This document shows, in pieces, positions 41,507 to 48,206 of a stretch of 48,206 nt of DNA (its first letter is position 1; each line of letters opens with the position of its first letter). Source of the stretch: Melioribacteraceae bacterium (GTDB lineage: Bacteria; Bacteroidota; Ignavibacteria; Ignavibacteriales; Melioribacteraceae). A model generated the notes under the pieces. That model did no database searches. It saw nothing but the letters and a program-made list of their open reading frames with translations, and was not told the DNA's origin. Where the stretch lies: the NCBI GenBank assembly GCA_026983755.1, contig JALSTL010000108.1, positions 1 to 48,206 of the forward strand. Reading direction: 5' to 3'. The position numbers and the translations under genes are program-made.

Positions 41507-42757
41507 ATGAGAATACCGGATTCATTTACACGGCGAAATTACTTAAGAGCATTGAACAGAACCAAAAACGATTTGGCGGAAATTCAATATCAACTTGCCA
41601 CCCAAAGTAAGGTTAACAAACCTTCGGATAATCCCTTAAGTAATTCAAGAATTATGAGATTGCAAAGTCAACTTAAAAGCATAAATACCTACAGAACAAA
41701 TATTAGCTACGGAAAATCTATGTTGGATAGTACAATTTCGGCTTTAGACGGAATGCAATCCGAAGTTGAAAACATTGTTGTTGAACTTACTAAATTAAAT
41801 TCTCCGGTTGTAGATAATACATTGGAATCATTTGCAACGTTTATAGAAGGTACAATAAAAAACTTAGTTGAACTGGCAAATACAGATTTTAACGGACAAT
41901 ACAACTTCGGCGGTACGGAAAACGGTAGCAAACCGTTTACATATAACGAAACAAACGATAAAGTTATACAAAACGTTCAACATATTGGTGGCGATAAAGA
42001 AGTTAGAATATCGAAAGGGATTAAACAAAAATTTAATATTTCAGGAAAAGAAGTTTTTCAAAGCGTAGCAAAACAAACCGGCAACCTTAATTCCGAAAGT
42101 AACCCGGGAGATGTACAATCGGCAAGTAGCAAAATTTATGATGCACAAGGGAACGAATACACATTAAATACAATTTATACTAAAACAGCCGATAATACAT
42201 ATTCCTTAAAATATACAATAGTTGATAAAGACTCTAACGAAATTAAAAACGAAACCCTAAGCGATATTAAATTTAATTCGCAAACCGGAAACTTCGAATC
42301 AATAAACGGTGATCCTTTCGGAGAAATACATATCGAAATGCCGGATAATAAAATTGATTTTGTGATAGATGTTTCAAAATTACAAGAAAAAAGTTCCGCT
42401 ACAAACATCAAAACCGCTTTAAGTCAAAAAGCAAACATATTTGATGTTTTAATATCAATTAAACAAGGATTAAAAGAAGGGAAAAAACCAACAGCGGAAC
42501 AAGTGCAAATGGTAAAAGACTTTAATCAACATTTGCTTAATAAACTTTCCAAAGCCGGAGGTATTCAAAATAAATTGGATTCGGTAGAAACAGTTCTTAA
42601 CAGCAGAGAACTTGAGGTAACTCAGTTGCTCTCGGCAGAAAAAGACGTTGACGTGGCAAAAGCATTGGTAGATTTACAAACCAAACAATACACATTGGAT
42701 TTAACATATAAAATATCATCTATGATTTTACCTAAATCACTAATGGATTACTTATAA
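41507..42757 (+). CDS. flgL: Hook-filament junction protein FlgL (HAP3) with hook-like inserted domain
   Basis: 416 residues, larger than E. coli FlgL (317). N-terminal flagellin-like helix 'RRNYLRALNRTKNDLAEIQYQLATQSKVNKPSDNP' and 'VELANTDFNGQYNFGGT' are FlgL signatures; the C-terminal 'VLNSRELEVTQLLSAEKDVDVAKALVDLQTKQYTLDLTYKISSMILPKSLMDYL' closes D0. Residues about 207-295 ('KIYDAQGNEYTLNTIYTKTADNTYSLKYTIVD', 'IKFNSQTGNFESING') resemble the FlaE-like beta domain of the FlgE in this window. The flanking helices are intact, so it is an insertion in the outer domain. It overlaps motA by one base. Confidence 0.93.
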   Translation: MRIPDSFTRRNYLRALNRTKNDLAEIQYQLATQSKVNKPSDNPLSNSRIMRLQSQLKSINTYRTNISYGKSMLDSTISALDGMQSEVENIVVELTKLNSPVVDNTLESFATFIEGTIKNLVELANTDFNGQYNFGGTENGSKPFTYNETNDKVIQNVQHIGGDKEVRISKGIKQKFNISGKEVFQSVAKQTGNLNSESNPGDVQSASSKIYDAQGNEYTLNTIYTKTADNTYSLKYTIVDKDSNEIKNETLSDIKFNSQTGNFESINGDPFGEIHIEMPDNKIDFVIDVSKLQEKSSATNIKTALSQKANIFDVLISIKQGLKEGKKPTAEQVQMVKDFNQHLLNKLSKAGGIQNKLDSVETVLNSRELEVTQLLSAEKDVDVAKALVDLQTKQYTLDLTYKISSMILPKSLMDYL

Positions 42758-43542
42758 TGCTAAAAAAATTCGGGAGTGTAATTGGTTTAGTTATAGGATT
42801 TGTTTCCATCTTCGGAGCATATTATTTGGAAGGTGGCACTTTTGGTGCATTGTTTATTGCTTCTTCCATAATAATAGTTTTCGGAGGTACATTTGCCGCT
42901 ACAATAATTGGAGTGGGTATCGAAAAGTTTTTAAGTATATTCTCTCTAATTAAAAGAGCATATTTTCCGCCCCGATACGATATTAAAAATTTAATATCCG
43001 GATTTGTAATTATTTCTAAAAAAAGCCGGAAAGAAGGAATACTTGCAATGGAAGGACAAATTGCAAAATTGCTTTATCCGTTTCCGAAAAAACTCATCCG
43101 TTTGGTTATGGACGGTACGGACATTGATTTACTGGAAAATATTGCTCTTGGTGAAATTAAAGCAATGCAAAACAGACATTACTCGTTTATTTCCATATTT
43201 AACAAAATGGGCGGATACGCACCTACAATGGGAATAATCGGAACAGTAATGGGACTTATTATGACGCTTGCAAATGCCGGCAAAGATCCAACTATACTTA
43301 TACATAATATTGCTACGGCTTTTATTGCAACACTTTGGGGAATACTTAGCGCAAATTTACTTTGGTTACCAATATCAGACAGATTAAGAGAATGTCACTT
43401 AGAAGAAAAACAAATGATGGAGCTTTCTTTAGAGGGAGTTATGGCAATACAAAGCGGGGAAATACCCTCGATAGTAAAATCAAGATTGATGAGTTTGTTG
43501 CCTCAAAAAGAACAAGACAGCTCCGTAATAAAATTGAAATAG
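42757..43542 (+). CDS. motA: Stator protein MotA, first pair (PomA-like)
   Basis: 261 residues, four membrane helices. 'SVIGLVIGFVSIFGAYYLEGGTFGALFIASSIIIVFGGTFAATIIG' at the start, a cytosolic loop with charged residues, then 'GGYAPTMGIIGTVMGLIMTLANAGKDPTILIHNIATAFIATLWGILSANLLWLPISDRLR', which is the MotA/ExbB core. The first helices look closer to PomA-type stators than to the second pair at 45584. It overlaps flgL by one base. Its 3' end overlaps the motB frame. Confidence 0.9.
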   Translation: MLKKFGSVIGLVIGFVSIFGAYYLEGGTFGALFIASSIIIVFGGTFAATIIGVGIEKFLSIFSLIKRAYFPPRYDIKNLISGFVIISKKSRKEGILAMEGQIAKLLYPFPKKLIRLVMDGTDIDLLENIALGEIKAMQNRHYSFISIFNKMGGYAPTMGIIGTVMGLIMTLANAGKDPTILIHNIATAFIATLWGILSANLLWLPISDRLRECHLEEKQMMELSLEGVMAIQSGEIPSIVKSRLMSLLPQKEQDSSVIKLK

Positions 43543-44210
43543 AAGATAACTTCCAAGAAAGCCATACGGCGGGAGCAGAACGTTATTTGCTTACCTACGC
43601 CGATCTTATAACATTGCTTTTAGGATTGTTTATTATTCTTTATGCTGTTTCGAATATTGATGCGGATAAATATAAAAAATTTATGAAAAGTGCAGGTATA
43701 TTTTTCGGCACAAAAGAAATTCTTCCTGAAAACGGAAACAATAACAGATTACAATTAATTGGAAGCAAAGAAGAATTAAAATCAAAAATAGAAAATTTTA
43801 TTAAAGAATATAATGTTCAAGATAATATTAAATTAACGGAAAACGAAAGAGGTTTTACAATTAGCATTTTGAATAAAATATTATTTAAATCCGGAGAAGC
43901 CAAACTTTCTGACGAAGCCAAACCGATTTTGGCAAAAATAGCTCAAATATTAAGAACCTTACCAAACGATATCAGAGTGGAAGGAAATACAGACGATGTA
44001 CCAATAAGTACACCGGAATTTCCGTCAAATTGGCATTTATCAATAGCAAGAGCAACAAATACCGCTTATTACTTAATGCACGATTTGGGCGTTAACCAAG
44101 AAAAAGTAGCAATAGTTGGCAATGCAGAATTTAAACCTGTAGTAAAAGAAAATACCAAAGAAGCCAGAGCACAAAACAGAAGAGTTGATATTGTAATTTT
44201 AAATAAATAA
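43392..44210 (+). CDS. motB: Stator protein MotB, first pair; start uncertain
   Basis: From the ATG at 43392 the product has 272 residues. One membrane helix ('YLLTYADLITLLLGLFIILYAV') contains the ion-carrying Asp (D71 in that numbering, in TYADLIT), followed by a plug region and the OmpA-like peptidoglycan-binding domain ('LFKSGEAKLSDEAKPILAKIA', 'IRVEGNTDDVPIS', 'NWHLSIARATNTAYYLM', 'ARAQNRRVDIVIL'). The start is odd: the only in-frame ATG lies 151 bases inside motA, and no ATG, GTG or TTG occurs in frame near the motA stop at 43542. A rare start such as ATT near 43533 would give a normal-length N-terminus. Confidence 0.88.
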   Translation: MSLRRKTNDGAFFRGSYGNTKRGNTLDSKIKIDEFVASKRTRQLRNKIEIEDNFQESHTAGAERYLLTYADLITLLLGLFIILYAVSNIDADKYKKFMKSAGIFFGTKEILPENGNNNRLQLIGSKEELKSKIENFIKEYNVQDNIKLTENERGFTISILNKILFKSGEAKLSDEAKPILAKIAQILRTLPNDIRVEGNTDDVPISTPEFPSNWHLSIARATNTAYYLMHDLGVNQEKVAIVGNAEFKPVVKENTKEARAQNRRVDIVILNK

Positions 44211-44221
44211 AAAGGATATTT

Positions 44222-44617
44222 ATGATAATTAAAAATAAACAATTCGGCGAAATTGAATATGATGAAAATTCGGTTATTAATTTTCCCCAAGGATTACTCG
44301 GGTTCGAAGAGCTTAAAAAATTTCTATTAATTCAAGAAGAAGACGGCCTTTTTGTTTGGTTAACTTCGTTGGACGAACCGGAAATTATATTTCCCATTTT
44401 TTCAATAAATCTCTTGGAAGAAAATTACGAAACTCCCACGGAATACGAACCCTATGGGATTGTTAAACTGGATAAAGATCCGGAAAAAGTTACCATAAAC
44501 CTTAAAGCTCCGGTATTTATTCATAAAAAAGATAAAAAAGGATTTCAAAAAATAATTGATAACGAAAATTATCAAATTAACTATCAACTGTTTGTTAATA
44601 ATAAAAAAGAAAAATAA
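44222..44617 (+). CDS. fliW: Flagellar assembly factor FliW
   Basis: 131 residues. '[57 protein letters not shown]' and '[32 protein letters not shown]' match FliW. FliW binds flagellin and, when freed, binds CsrA and relieves its repression of flagellar mRNAs. It is one base from csrA, the classic partner-switch pair. Flagellin itself is outside the window. Confidence 0.95.
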   Translation: MIIKNKQFGEIEYDENSVINFPQGLLGFEELKKFLLIQEEDGLFVWLTSLDEPEIIFPIFSINLLEENYETPTEYEPYGIVKLDKDPEKVTINLKAPVFIHKKDKKGFQKIIDNENYQINYQLFVNNKKEK

Positions 44618-44618
44618 A

Positions 44619-44873
44619 ATGCTTGTACTTTCCAGAAAAGAAAATCAAAAAATAAGAATAGGTAAAAACATAATTGTTAGTATTGTTTCAATTTCCGAAA
44701 ACAATATTAAAATTGGAATTGAAGCACCTAAAAATGTAGAAATTTTTAGAGAAGAAATATATTCGTTGGTTAAAACACACGCTAAAGAAGCCGTAATAAA
44801 TAGTAAAAAAGAATTGAGTAAAGAATTTAAAGCTTTAAAAATCAATAAAATTAAAAAAAATGAAAAAAAATAA
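44619..44873 (+). CDS. csrA: RNA-binding translational regulator CsrA
   Basis: 84 residues from the ATG at 44619 (an upstream extension lies inside fliW and is rejected). The core '[51 protein letters not shown]' is canonical CsrA, including the RNA-binding strand 1 (MLVLSRK) and the REEIY segment (here FREEIY). A basic tail of about 30 residues follows, as in long CsrA of Firmicutes and spirochaetes. It represses mRNAs with GGA in hairpin loops and at the Shine-Dalgarno; the flgE leader (17810-17897) is a candidate. Its 3' end overlaps the next gene by 14 bases. Confidence 0.97.
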   Translation: MLVLSRKENQKIRIGKNIIVSIVSISENNIKIGIEAPKNVEIFREEIYSLVKTHAKEAVINSKKELSKEFKALKINKIKKNEKK

Positions 44874-45564
44874 AGTTAAAGTCTTAATAATTGACGACAA
44901 TGATTCGATACTACAATATCTGAAAACTTTTTTAGAACGTTACATGTTCGAAGTTCGAACAAGTTGTGACGGTTACGAAGGTATTCAATATTCTGCAGAG
45001 TTTAAGCCGGATATAATCTTTTTAGACCTAATGATGCCGAATATAGACGGAATAAAAATGCTTCAACTGAAAAAAGTTCTTAATGATATTAAAGATATTC
45101 CGGTAATTGTTATAAGTGCCAATACTGCAAGAAAAAACGTACTTGCGGCAATTGAAGGAGGAGCAGATAGAGTTTTAGCTAAACCTATAAATACTCAACA
45201 ATTAAAATCTACCGTAAACGAACTTTTAGGAGGTAGTTTTTTTGAAGTGAAAAACCCGGATATTTTATATAAACCGGATACAATTAAACAAAACAAAGAA
45301 ATAGCAAAAAATCTTATAGTTTCTTTCGAAGAGAAAAAACATAGAATTGAAAAAGCTATTTATTTAAGAGACGAAAAAACAATTAAAGAAATTGCAGAAT
45401 ATTTTTTAAATCAAAGCAAAAAACTAAACTCGGAAAAATTTATTGAAATAAGTAATGAACTGAAAAATAAAATTTATCAAAAACCATCAGACTGGATGTA
45501 TGCGGATATTAAACTAAAAGAATTAAACAAAATTATTAAAGAAATAAAACTTCAATTTTCATAA
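44860..45564 (+). CDS. Response regulator with helical, possibly HPt-like C-terminus
   Basis: 234 residues. The receiver (1-123) is complete: D12/D13, phospho-acceptor D56 ('[13 protein letters not shown]'), 'VIVISANTA' and K108 ('VLAKPIN'). After a linker, residues 150-232 are helical: '[44 protein letters not shown]'. This resembles an HPt domain (A..L.GD...l...AH.LKGsa..lga..l...), but the phospho-His position is E180 (AEYF). If so, it is an inactive pseudo-HPt. It overlaps csrA by 14 bases and precedes the second motAB pair. The HPt reading is inference. Confidence 0.85.
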   Translation: MKKNKVKVLIIDDNDSILQYLKTFLERYMFEVRTSCDGYEGIQYSAEFKPDIIFLDLMMPNIDGIKMLQLKKVLNDIKDIPVIVISANTARKNVLAAIEGGADRVLAKPINTQQLKSTVNELLGGSFFEVKNPDILYKPDTIKQNKEIAKNLIVSFEEKKHRIEKAIYLRDEKTIKEIAEYFLNQSKKLNSEKFIEISNELKNKIYQKPSDWMYADIKLKELNKIIKEIKLQFS

Positions 45565-45583
45565 CAAAACAAAGTAAATTATT

Positions 45584-46441
45584 ATGTTAATTATAGTTGG
45601 TGCAATAGTTGTATTGGGAAGCTTGATAACCGGATTTACATTAGCCGGCGGACATTTGGAAGTATTAATACAAGTTTCCGAATTTATTACAATCGGCGGT
45701 GCGGCAATTGGCAGTTTGTTAATTATGACTTCGATGGATGATTTGAAAAAAATATTTGCCGCAATTCCCCGAGCAATATCACACAAATCACATTCAAAAG
45801 AAGATAACCTTGTTCTTTTAAAAGCCTTATACGAATTATTTTTACTGGCACAAAGAGACGGGCTATTATCTTTGGAAAAACATATAGAGAACCCTGCCGA
45901 AAGCGAAATACTTTCGCAAGACGAAAAACTGATAAAAAACGAATATGCTTCGGCATTTCTTTGTGATACTTTAAAAGTTATGTTATCCGGCGGCGTACCT
46001 CCACATGAAGTTGAATCCCTTATGGATATAGAAATTAAAACGTTTAAAGCGGATTCACATCCGGCACATTCTTTATTAACAAAACTTAGCGACGGATTTC
46101 CTGCTCTTGGTATTGTTGCCGCTGTGCTTGGTATTATTGTTACAATGGGAAGTATTAACGAAGGCGCCGCAGAAGTCGGTCATCACGTAGCTTCGGCTCT
46201 TGTGGGTACTTTTTTGGGAATTTTAATGTCTTACGGTTTTATTGGACCTTTGGCGACAAATATAGAACACATGTCTGAAGCAGACGTAAGATATTTGGAA
46301 ACCATAAAAGAATGTTTAATAGCCTATGCAAAAGGAAATCCTCCAATAGTTGCCGTTGAAATAGGAAGAAGAACTTTAATGCCCGGCGAAAGACCTTCGT
46401 TTTCGGAATTGGAAAGTTACTTACGTGGAAAAGGTGAATAA
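45584..46441 (+). CDS. motA: Stator protein MotA, second pair
   Basis: 285 residues. 'MLIIVGAIVVLGSLITGFTLAGGHLEVLIQVSEFITIGGAAIGSLLIM' is the classic MotA start (GAxxVxGxxxxGFxxxGGHL), and 'KLSDGFPALGIVAAVLGIIVTMGSINEGAAEVGHHVASALVGTFLGILMSYGFIGPLA' is the TM3-TM4 core with its conserved prolines. The cytosolic loop carries charged residues for FliG. It fits the proton-type MotA form and differs clearly from the first copy at 42757. A 19-base gap follows the response regulator. It ends two bases before motB. Confidence 0.96.
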   Translation: MLIIVGAIVVLGSLITGFTLAGGHLEVLIQVSEFITIGGAAIGSLLIMTSMDDLKKIFAAIPRAISHKSHSKEDNLVLLKALYELFLLAQRDGLLSLEKHIENPAESEILSQDEKLIKNEYASAFLCDTLKVMLSGGVPPHEVESLMDIEIKTFKADSHPAHSLLTKLSDGFPALGIVAAVLGIIVTMGSINEGAAEVGHHVASALVGTFLGILMSYGFIGPLATNIEHMSEADVRYLETIKECLIAYAKGNPPIVAVEIGRRTLMPGERPSFSELESYLRGKGE

Positions 46442-46443
46442 TT

Positions 46444-47241
46444 ATGGCCGACGAAAAACAACCAATAATAATTAAAAAAGTTATTGAAGGCGGACACGGT
46501 CACCACGGCGGTGCATGGAAAGTTGCCTATTCCGATTTTGTAACGGCACTAATGGCACTATTTATTGTCCTTTGGATACTCGGTCAAGATGATTCCGTTA
46601 AACAAAAAATAGCCGGATATTTTAATGATCCGAGCGGATTTGCTATTGGAACGGGACCAACGGCTATAGAAGGAAATAATGCAAAAAAAATTATGCCCAA
46701 AGAATTAACAGAATTGCAAAGACAAAAGTTGGAAAAAGAACGCCTTGATAAAATGGGCAAAGAATTAATGGATAAATTAAGCAGTAAAGATTTTGATAAC
46801 ATTGCCGACCAAGTTGAAGTTGAGTTTACAAAAGAAGGTTTAAGAATTGAATTAATTGAATCCAGTCACGATGCTTTTTTTCAAGTAGGTACTGCTAAGT
46901 TGGAAGAAAAAGCAAAAAGAATATTAAAATTAATCGGTAAAGAATTAGCTAAACACGATAATAAAATTGTTATTGAAGGTCATACGGATGCAAGACCTTT
47001 CCCGGGTGGCAGAAAAGGTTATTCCAATTACGAATTAAGTGCCGATAGAGCTAATGCAGCACGAAGAGCCTTACTTGATGCGGGTGTAAAAGAACAAAAC
47101 ATCGATGAAATACGCGGGTACGCTGCAAACAGATTAAAAAACAAAGATAATCCTTTTGATGTTGTTAACAGAAGAATTAGCATCATTGTTAAATATTCAG
47201 AATCTTCATCAGATAAAAAGAAAAATCAAATTGAAGAATAA
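46444..47241 (+). CDS. motB: Stator protein MotB, second pair
   Basis: 265 residues. The start 'KQPIIIKKVIEGGHGHHGGAWKVAYSDFVTALMALFIVLWILGQ' is very close to enterobacterial MotB form, with proton-carrying D31 in 'AYSDFVT'. The C-terminal OmpA-like domain ('FFQVGTAKLEEKAKRILKLIGKEL', 'IVIEGHTDARPFPGG', 'NYELSADRANAARRALLDAGV') anchors the stator to peptidoglycan, ending in 'VVNRRISIIVKYSES'. A His/Gly-rich segment (GGHGHHGG) precedes the helix. Confidence 0.96.
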   Translation: MADEKQPIIIKKVIEGGHGHHGGAWKVAYSDFVTALMALFIVLWILGQDDSVKQKIAGYFNDPSGFAIGTGPTAIEGNNAKKIMPKELTELQRQKLEKERLDKMGKELMDKLSSKDFDNIADQVEVEFTKEGLRIELIESSHDAFFQVGTAKLEEKAKRILKLIGKELAKHDNKIVIEGHTDARPFPGGRKGYSNYELSADRANAARRALLDAGVKEQNIDEIRGYAANRLKNKDNPFDVVNRRISIIVKYSESSSDKKKNQIEE

Positions 47242-47343
47242 TTTTTACTTCATAAAATAACTTGTTGATAATTGAAAAATGTAAAATTTTCCAATTGCTA
47301 TGCCGAATTTATCAAATACGAATCCGCTCAATTGCAATATTTA

Positions 47344-47368
47344 ATCAGAGTGCTCTTTGTTGTCTGAT
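47344..47368 (+). terminator. Possible weak hairpin behind the motB transcript
   Basis: ATCAGA (47344-47349) pairs with TCTGAT (47363-47368) with a 13-base loop and A/T flanks that could extend it, followed by AAATTTTAAAAC. The stem is short, so termination here is only a suggestion. The 234-base gap 47242-47476 otherwise holds only the promoter at 47414. Confidence 0.25.
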
Positions 47369-47413
47369 AAATTTTAAAACATATTTCATCCCTAATTATC
47401 AATAAAAAGTATA

Positions 47414-47443
47414 TTGACAATTAAGAAAGTTATCTTATTATTG
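47414..47443 (+). promoter_or_regulatory. Candidate housekeeping promoter of the REC-HisKA gene
   Basis: TTGACA (47414-47419), 16 bases, then TATTATTG (47436-47443), which fits the Bacteroidota-style -7 element TAnnTTTG at 7 of its positions (one T replaced) and the TTG at -33. The start codon is 34 bases further on. It suggests that the last gene is transcribed separately from the flagellar operons. Confidence 0.5.
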
Positions 47444-47476
47444 TAGTTAAAATATTTACTAATTATTTTTTCCCGA

Positions 47477-48130
47477 ATGAATAAAGAAGAACGTATATTG
47501 GTGGTTGAAGATGAAAGCGATTCACGCTTTTTATTCGAACGCCTGCTAAAGAAAAACGGTTACATTGTTAAAACAGCAGAAAACGGAGAAGTGGCTCTTA
47601 ACATTTTGGAACAATTTAATCCGAAAGTTATTTTGGCTGATTGGACAATGCCGAAATTAAATGGTGTTGAACTTTGCAATATCATAAAGAAAAAAGACGA
47701 TTTTAAATTAATTTACTTTATTCTTCTTACCGGCAGAACTTCATTAAAAGACAGAGTGGAAGGTTTGGATACCGGTGCTGACGATTATTTGGTTAAACCT
47801 ATTGATAATCAAGAATTGTTGGCTCGTATTAGAGCCGGACTTAGAATACACAATCTGCAAAACGAACTGAAAAATGTTGAACACGATAAAGCCGTTGTAG
47901 AATTGGCAACTACAATAGGACACCAAATTAATAATCCTCTTGCAAGTCTTAAAATGTCTATAGAATCATTAAAAGAAGAAATAGATAATAAAAATAAAAG
48001 CACACAAGAAGATATCTTTATAATTGAAGAATCATTAAAAAGAATACAAAAATTTGTTAAAGCTCTGCAAGAATTAAAAAGTGCCGAAACAACCGACTAT
48101 ACATCCGACAATAAAATGCTTAAAATTTAG
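47477..48130 (+). CDS. REC-HisKA protein lacking a kinase ATPase domain
   Basis: 217 residues. The receiver (1-123) has E11-D12 as acidic residues, phospho-acceptor D55 ('ILADWTMPKLNG'), the Thr switch 'ILLTGRT' and K107 ('YLVKPID'). A coiled linker leads to a HisKA/DHp helix with H149 in 'ATTIGHQINNPLASLKMSIESL' and a second helix ('EESLKRIQKFVKALQELKSA'). The protein then stops; there is no HATPase domain, and the stop (TAG) lies 76 bases before the window end. With both a phospho-Asp and a phospho-His it could serve as a phosphotransfer relay, akin to Spo0B, or as a dimeric regulator; that is inference. The 48131-48206 tail shows nothing. Confidence 0.85.
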   Translation: MNKEERILVVEDESDSRFLFERLLKKNGYIVKTAENGEVALNILEQFNPKVILADWTMPKLNGVELCNIIKKKDDFKLIYFILLTGRTSLKDRVEGLDTGADDYLVKPIDNQELLARIRAGLRIHNLQNELKNVEHDKAVVELATTIGHQINNPLASLKMSIESLKEEIDNKNKSTQEDIFIIEESLKRIQKFVKALQELKSAETTDYTSDNKMLKI

Positions 48131-48206
48131 ATTGTTCTTAATAATTCCAAGCCGATTTAACCATCTTAACAAATTACAAGTATCATAAAAATCAGCGTTC
48201 CTATTT

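Noticed and set aside
43490..43545. Programmed -1 frameshift making a MotA-MotB fusion
   Set aside because: No convincing X-XXY-YYZ slippery heptamer in the motA frame, no clear downstream structure, and MotA has a natural end.
44556..44618. Extended csrA start inside fliW
   Set aside because: CsrA homologues begin exactly at MLVLSR; the ATG at 44619 gives this and sits one base after the fliW stop.
1..48206. CRISPR arrays, tRNA or rRNA genes, insertion sequences, prophage genes
   Set aside because: No direct repeat-spacer series, tRNA-like cloverleaf, transposase or integrase was noticed; gaps over 100 bases hold only the hairpins and promoter motifs listed.

Overview
The window is one continuous, co-directional motility locus. 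Every gene I accept (57) lies on the + strand, most separated by 0-25 bases or overlapping by 1-14. It encodes nearly the whole flagellar basal body, export apparatus, hook and stators, plus a chemotaxis core and RNA- and sigma-level regulators. The DNA is strongly A+T-rich, with an A-rich coding strand and lysine/asparagine-rich proteins. The host is a diderm, because P-ring, L-ring and P-ring-chaperone genes (flgI, flgH, flgA) are present. FlhF and FlhG suggest controlled, probably polar, flagellar placement. My best guess at lineage is the Ignavibacteria/Chlorobiota side of the Bacteroidota superphylum (low GC, AT-rich -24/-12-like promoters, type I signal ends of the 'AQ' kind), but this is inference from style and not a database match.

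Layout. 1-7413: HEAT-repeat protein, cheR, two cheY-like regulators, a CheZ-type phosphatase, cheA, cheB and an 80-residue CxC protein. 7539-17787: flgB-flgC-(unknown)-fliE-fliF-fliG-fliH-fliI-fliJ-(MotE-like)-fliK-flgD-(flagellar operon protein). 17788-19621: flgE with a structured 5' leader and two tandem terminator-like hairpins behind it. 19845-29169: fliL-fliM-fliN-fliO-fliP-fliQ-fliR-flhB-flhA-flhF-flhG. 29249-35017: a regulatory and partly unrecognised block behind a good sigma-54-type promoter: small membrane protein, fliA (sigma-28), two tandem HDOD proteins, a GAF/pseudo-histidine-kinase, a membrane protein, a FliK-like protein and a 54-residue coiled coil. 35019-42757: flgF-flgG-flgA-flgH-flgI-flgJ(+lytic transglycosylase)-flgN-flgK-flgL. 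42757-47241: a first motAB pair, fliW-csrA, a response regulator and a second motAB pair. 47477-48130: a REC-HisKA protein lacking an ATPase domain, with its own promoter.

How it fits together. The sigma-54-like elements (57, 7491, 19708/19795, 29249) would start the early/middle transcripts. FliA would then drive late genes such as flagellin, which are not in this window, and FliW-CsrA would tune translation. The flgE leader has GGA triplets in a hairpin and in the Shine-Dalgarno, which makes it an attractive CsrA target. CheA/CheB/CheR/CheY/CheZ form a signalling core, but no cheW, receptor gene, fliC, fliD, fliS or flgM is visible here.

Most notable departures from textbook: the fliA-flgF block with HDOD proteins that keep full HD metal-ligand patterns next to a kinase lacking its phospho-histidine; a REC-HisKA protein without ATPase and a REC protein with a possible His-less HPt tail; FlgL carrying a hook-protein (FlaE-like) domain; FlgH without a lipobox; a MotB frame whose only ATG lies 151 bases inside motA; and the flgE leader RNA.
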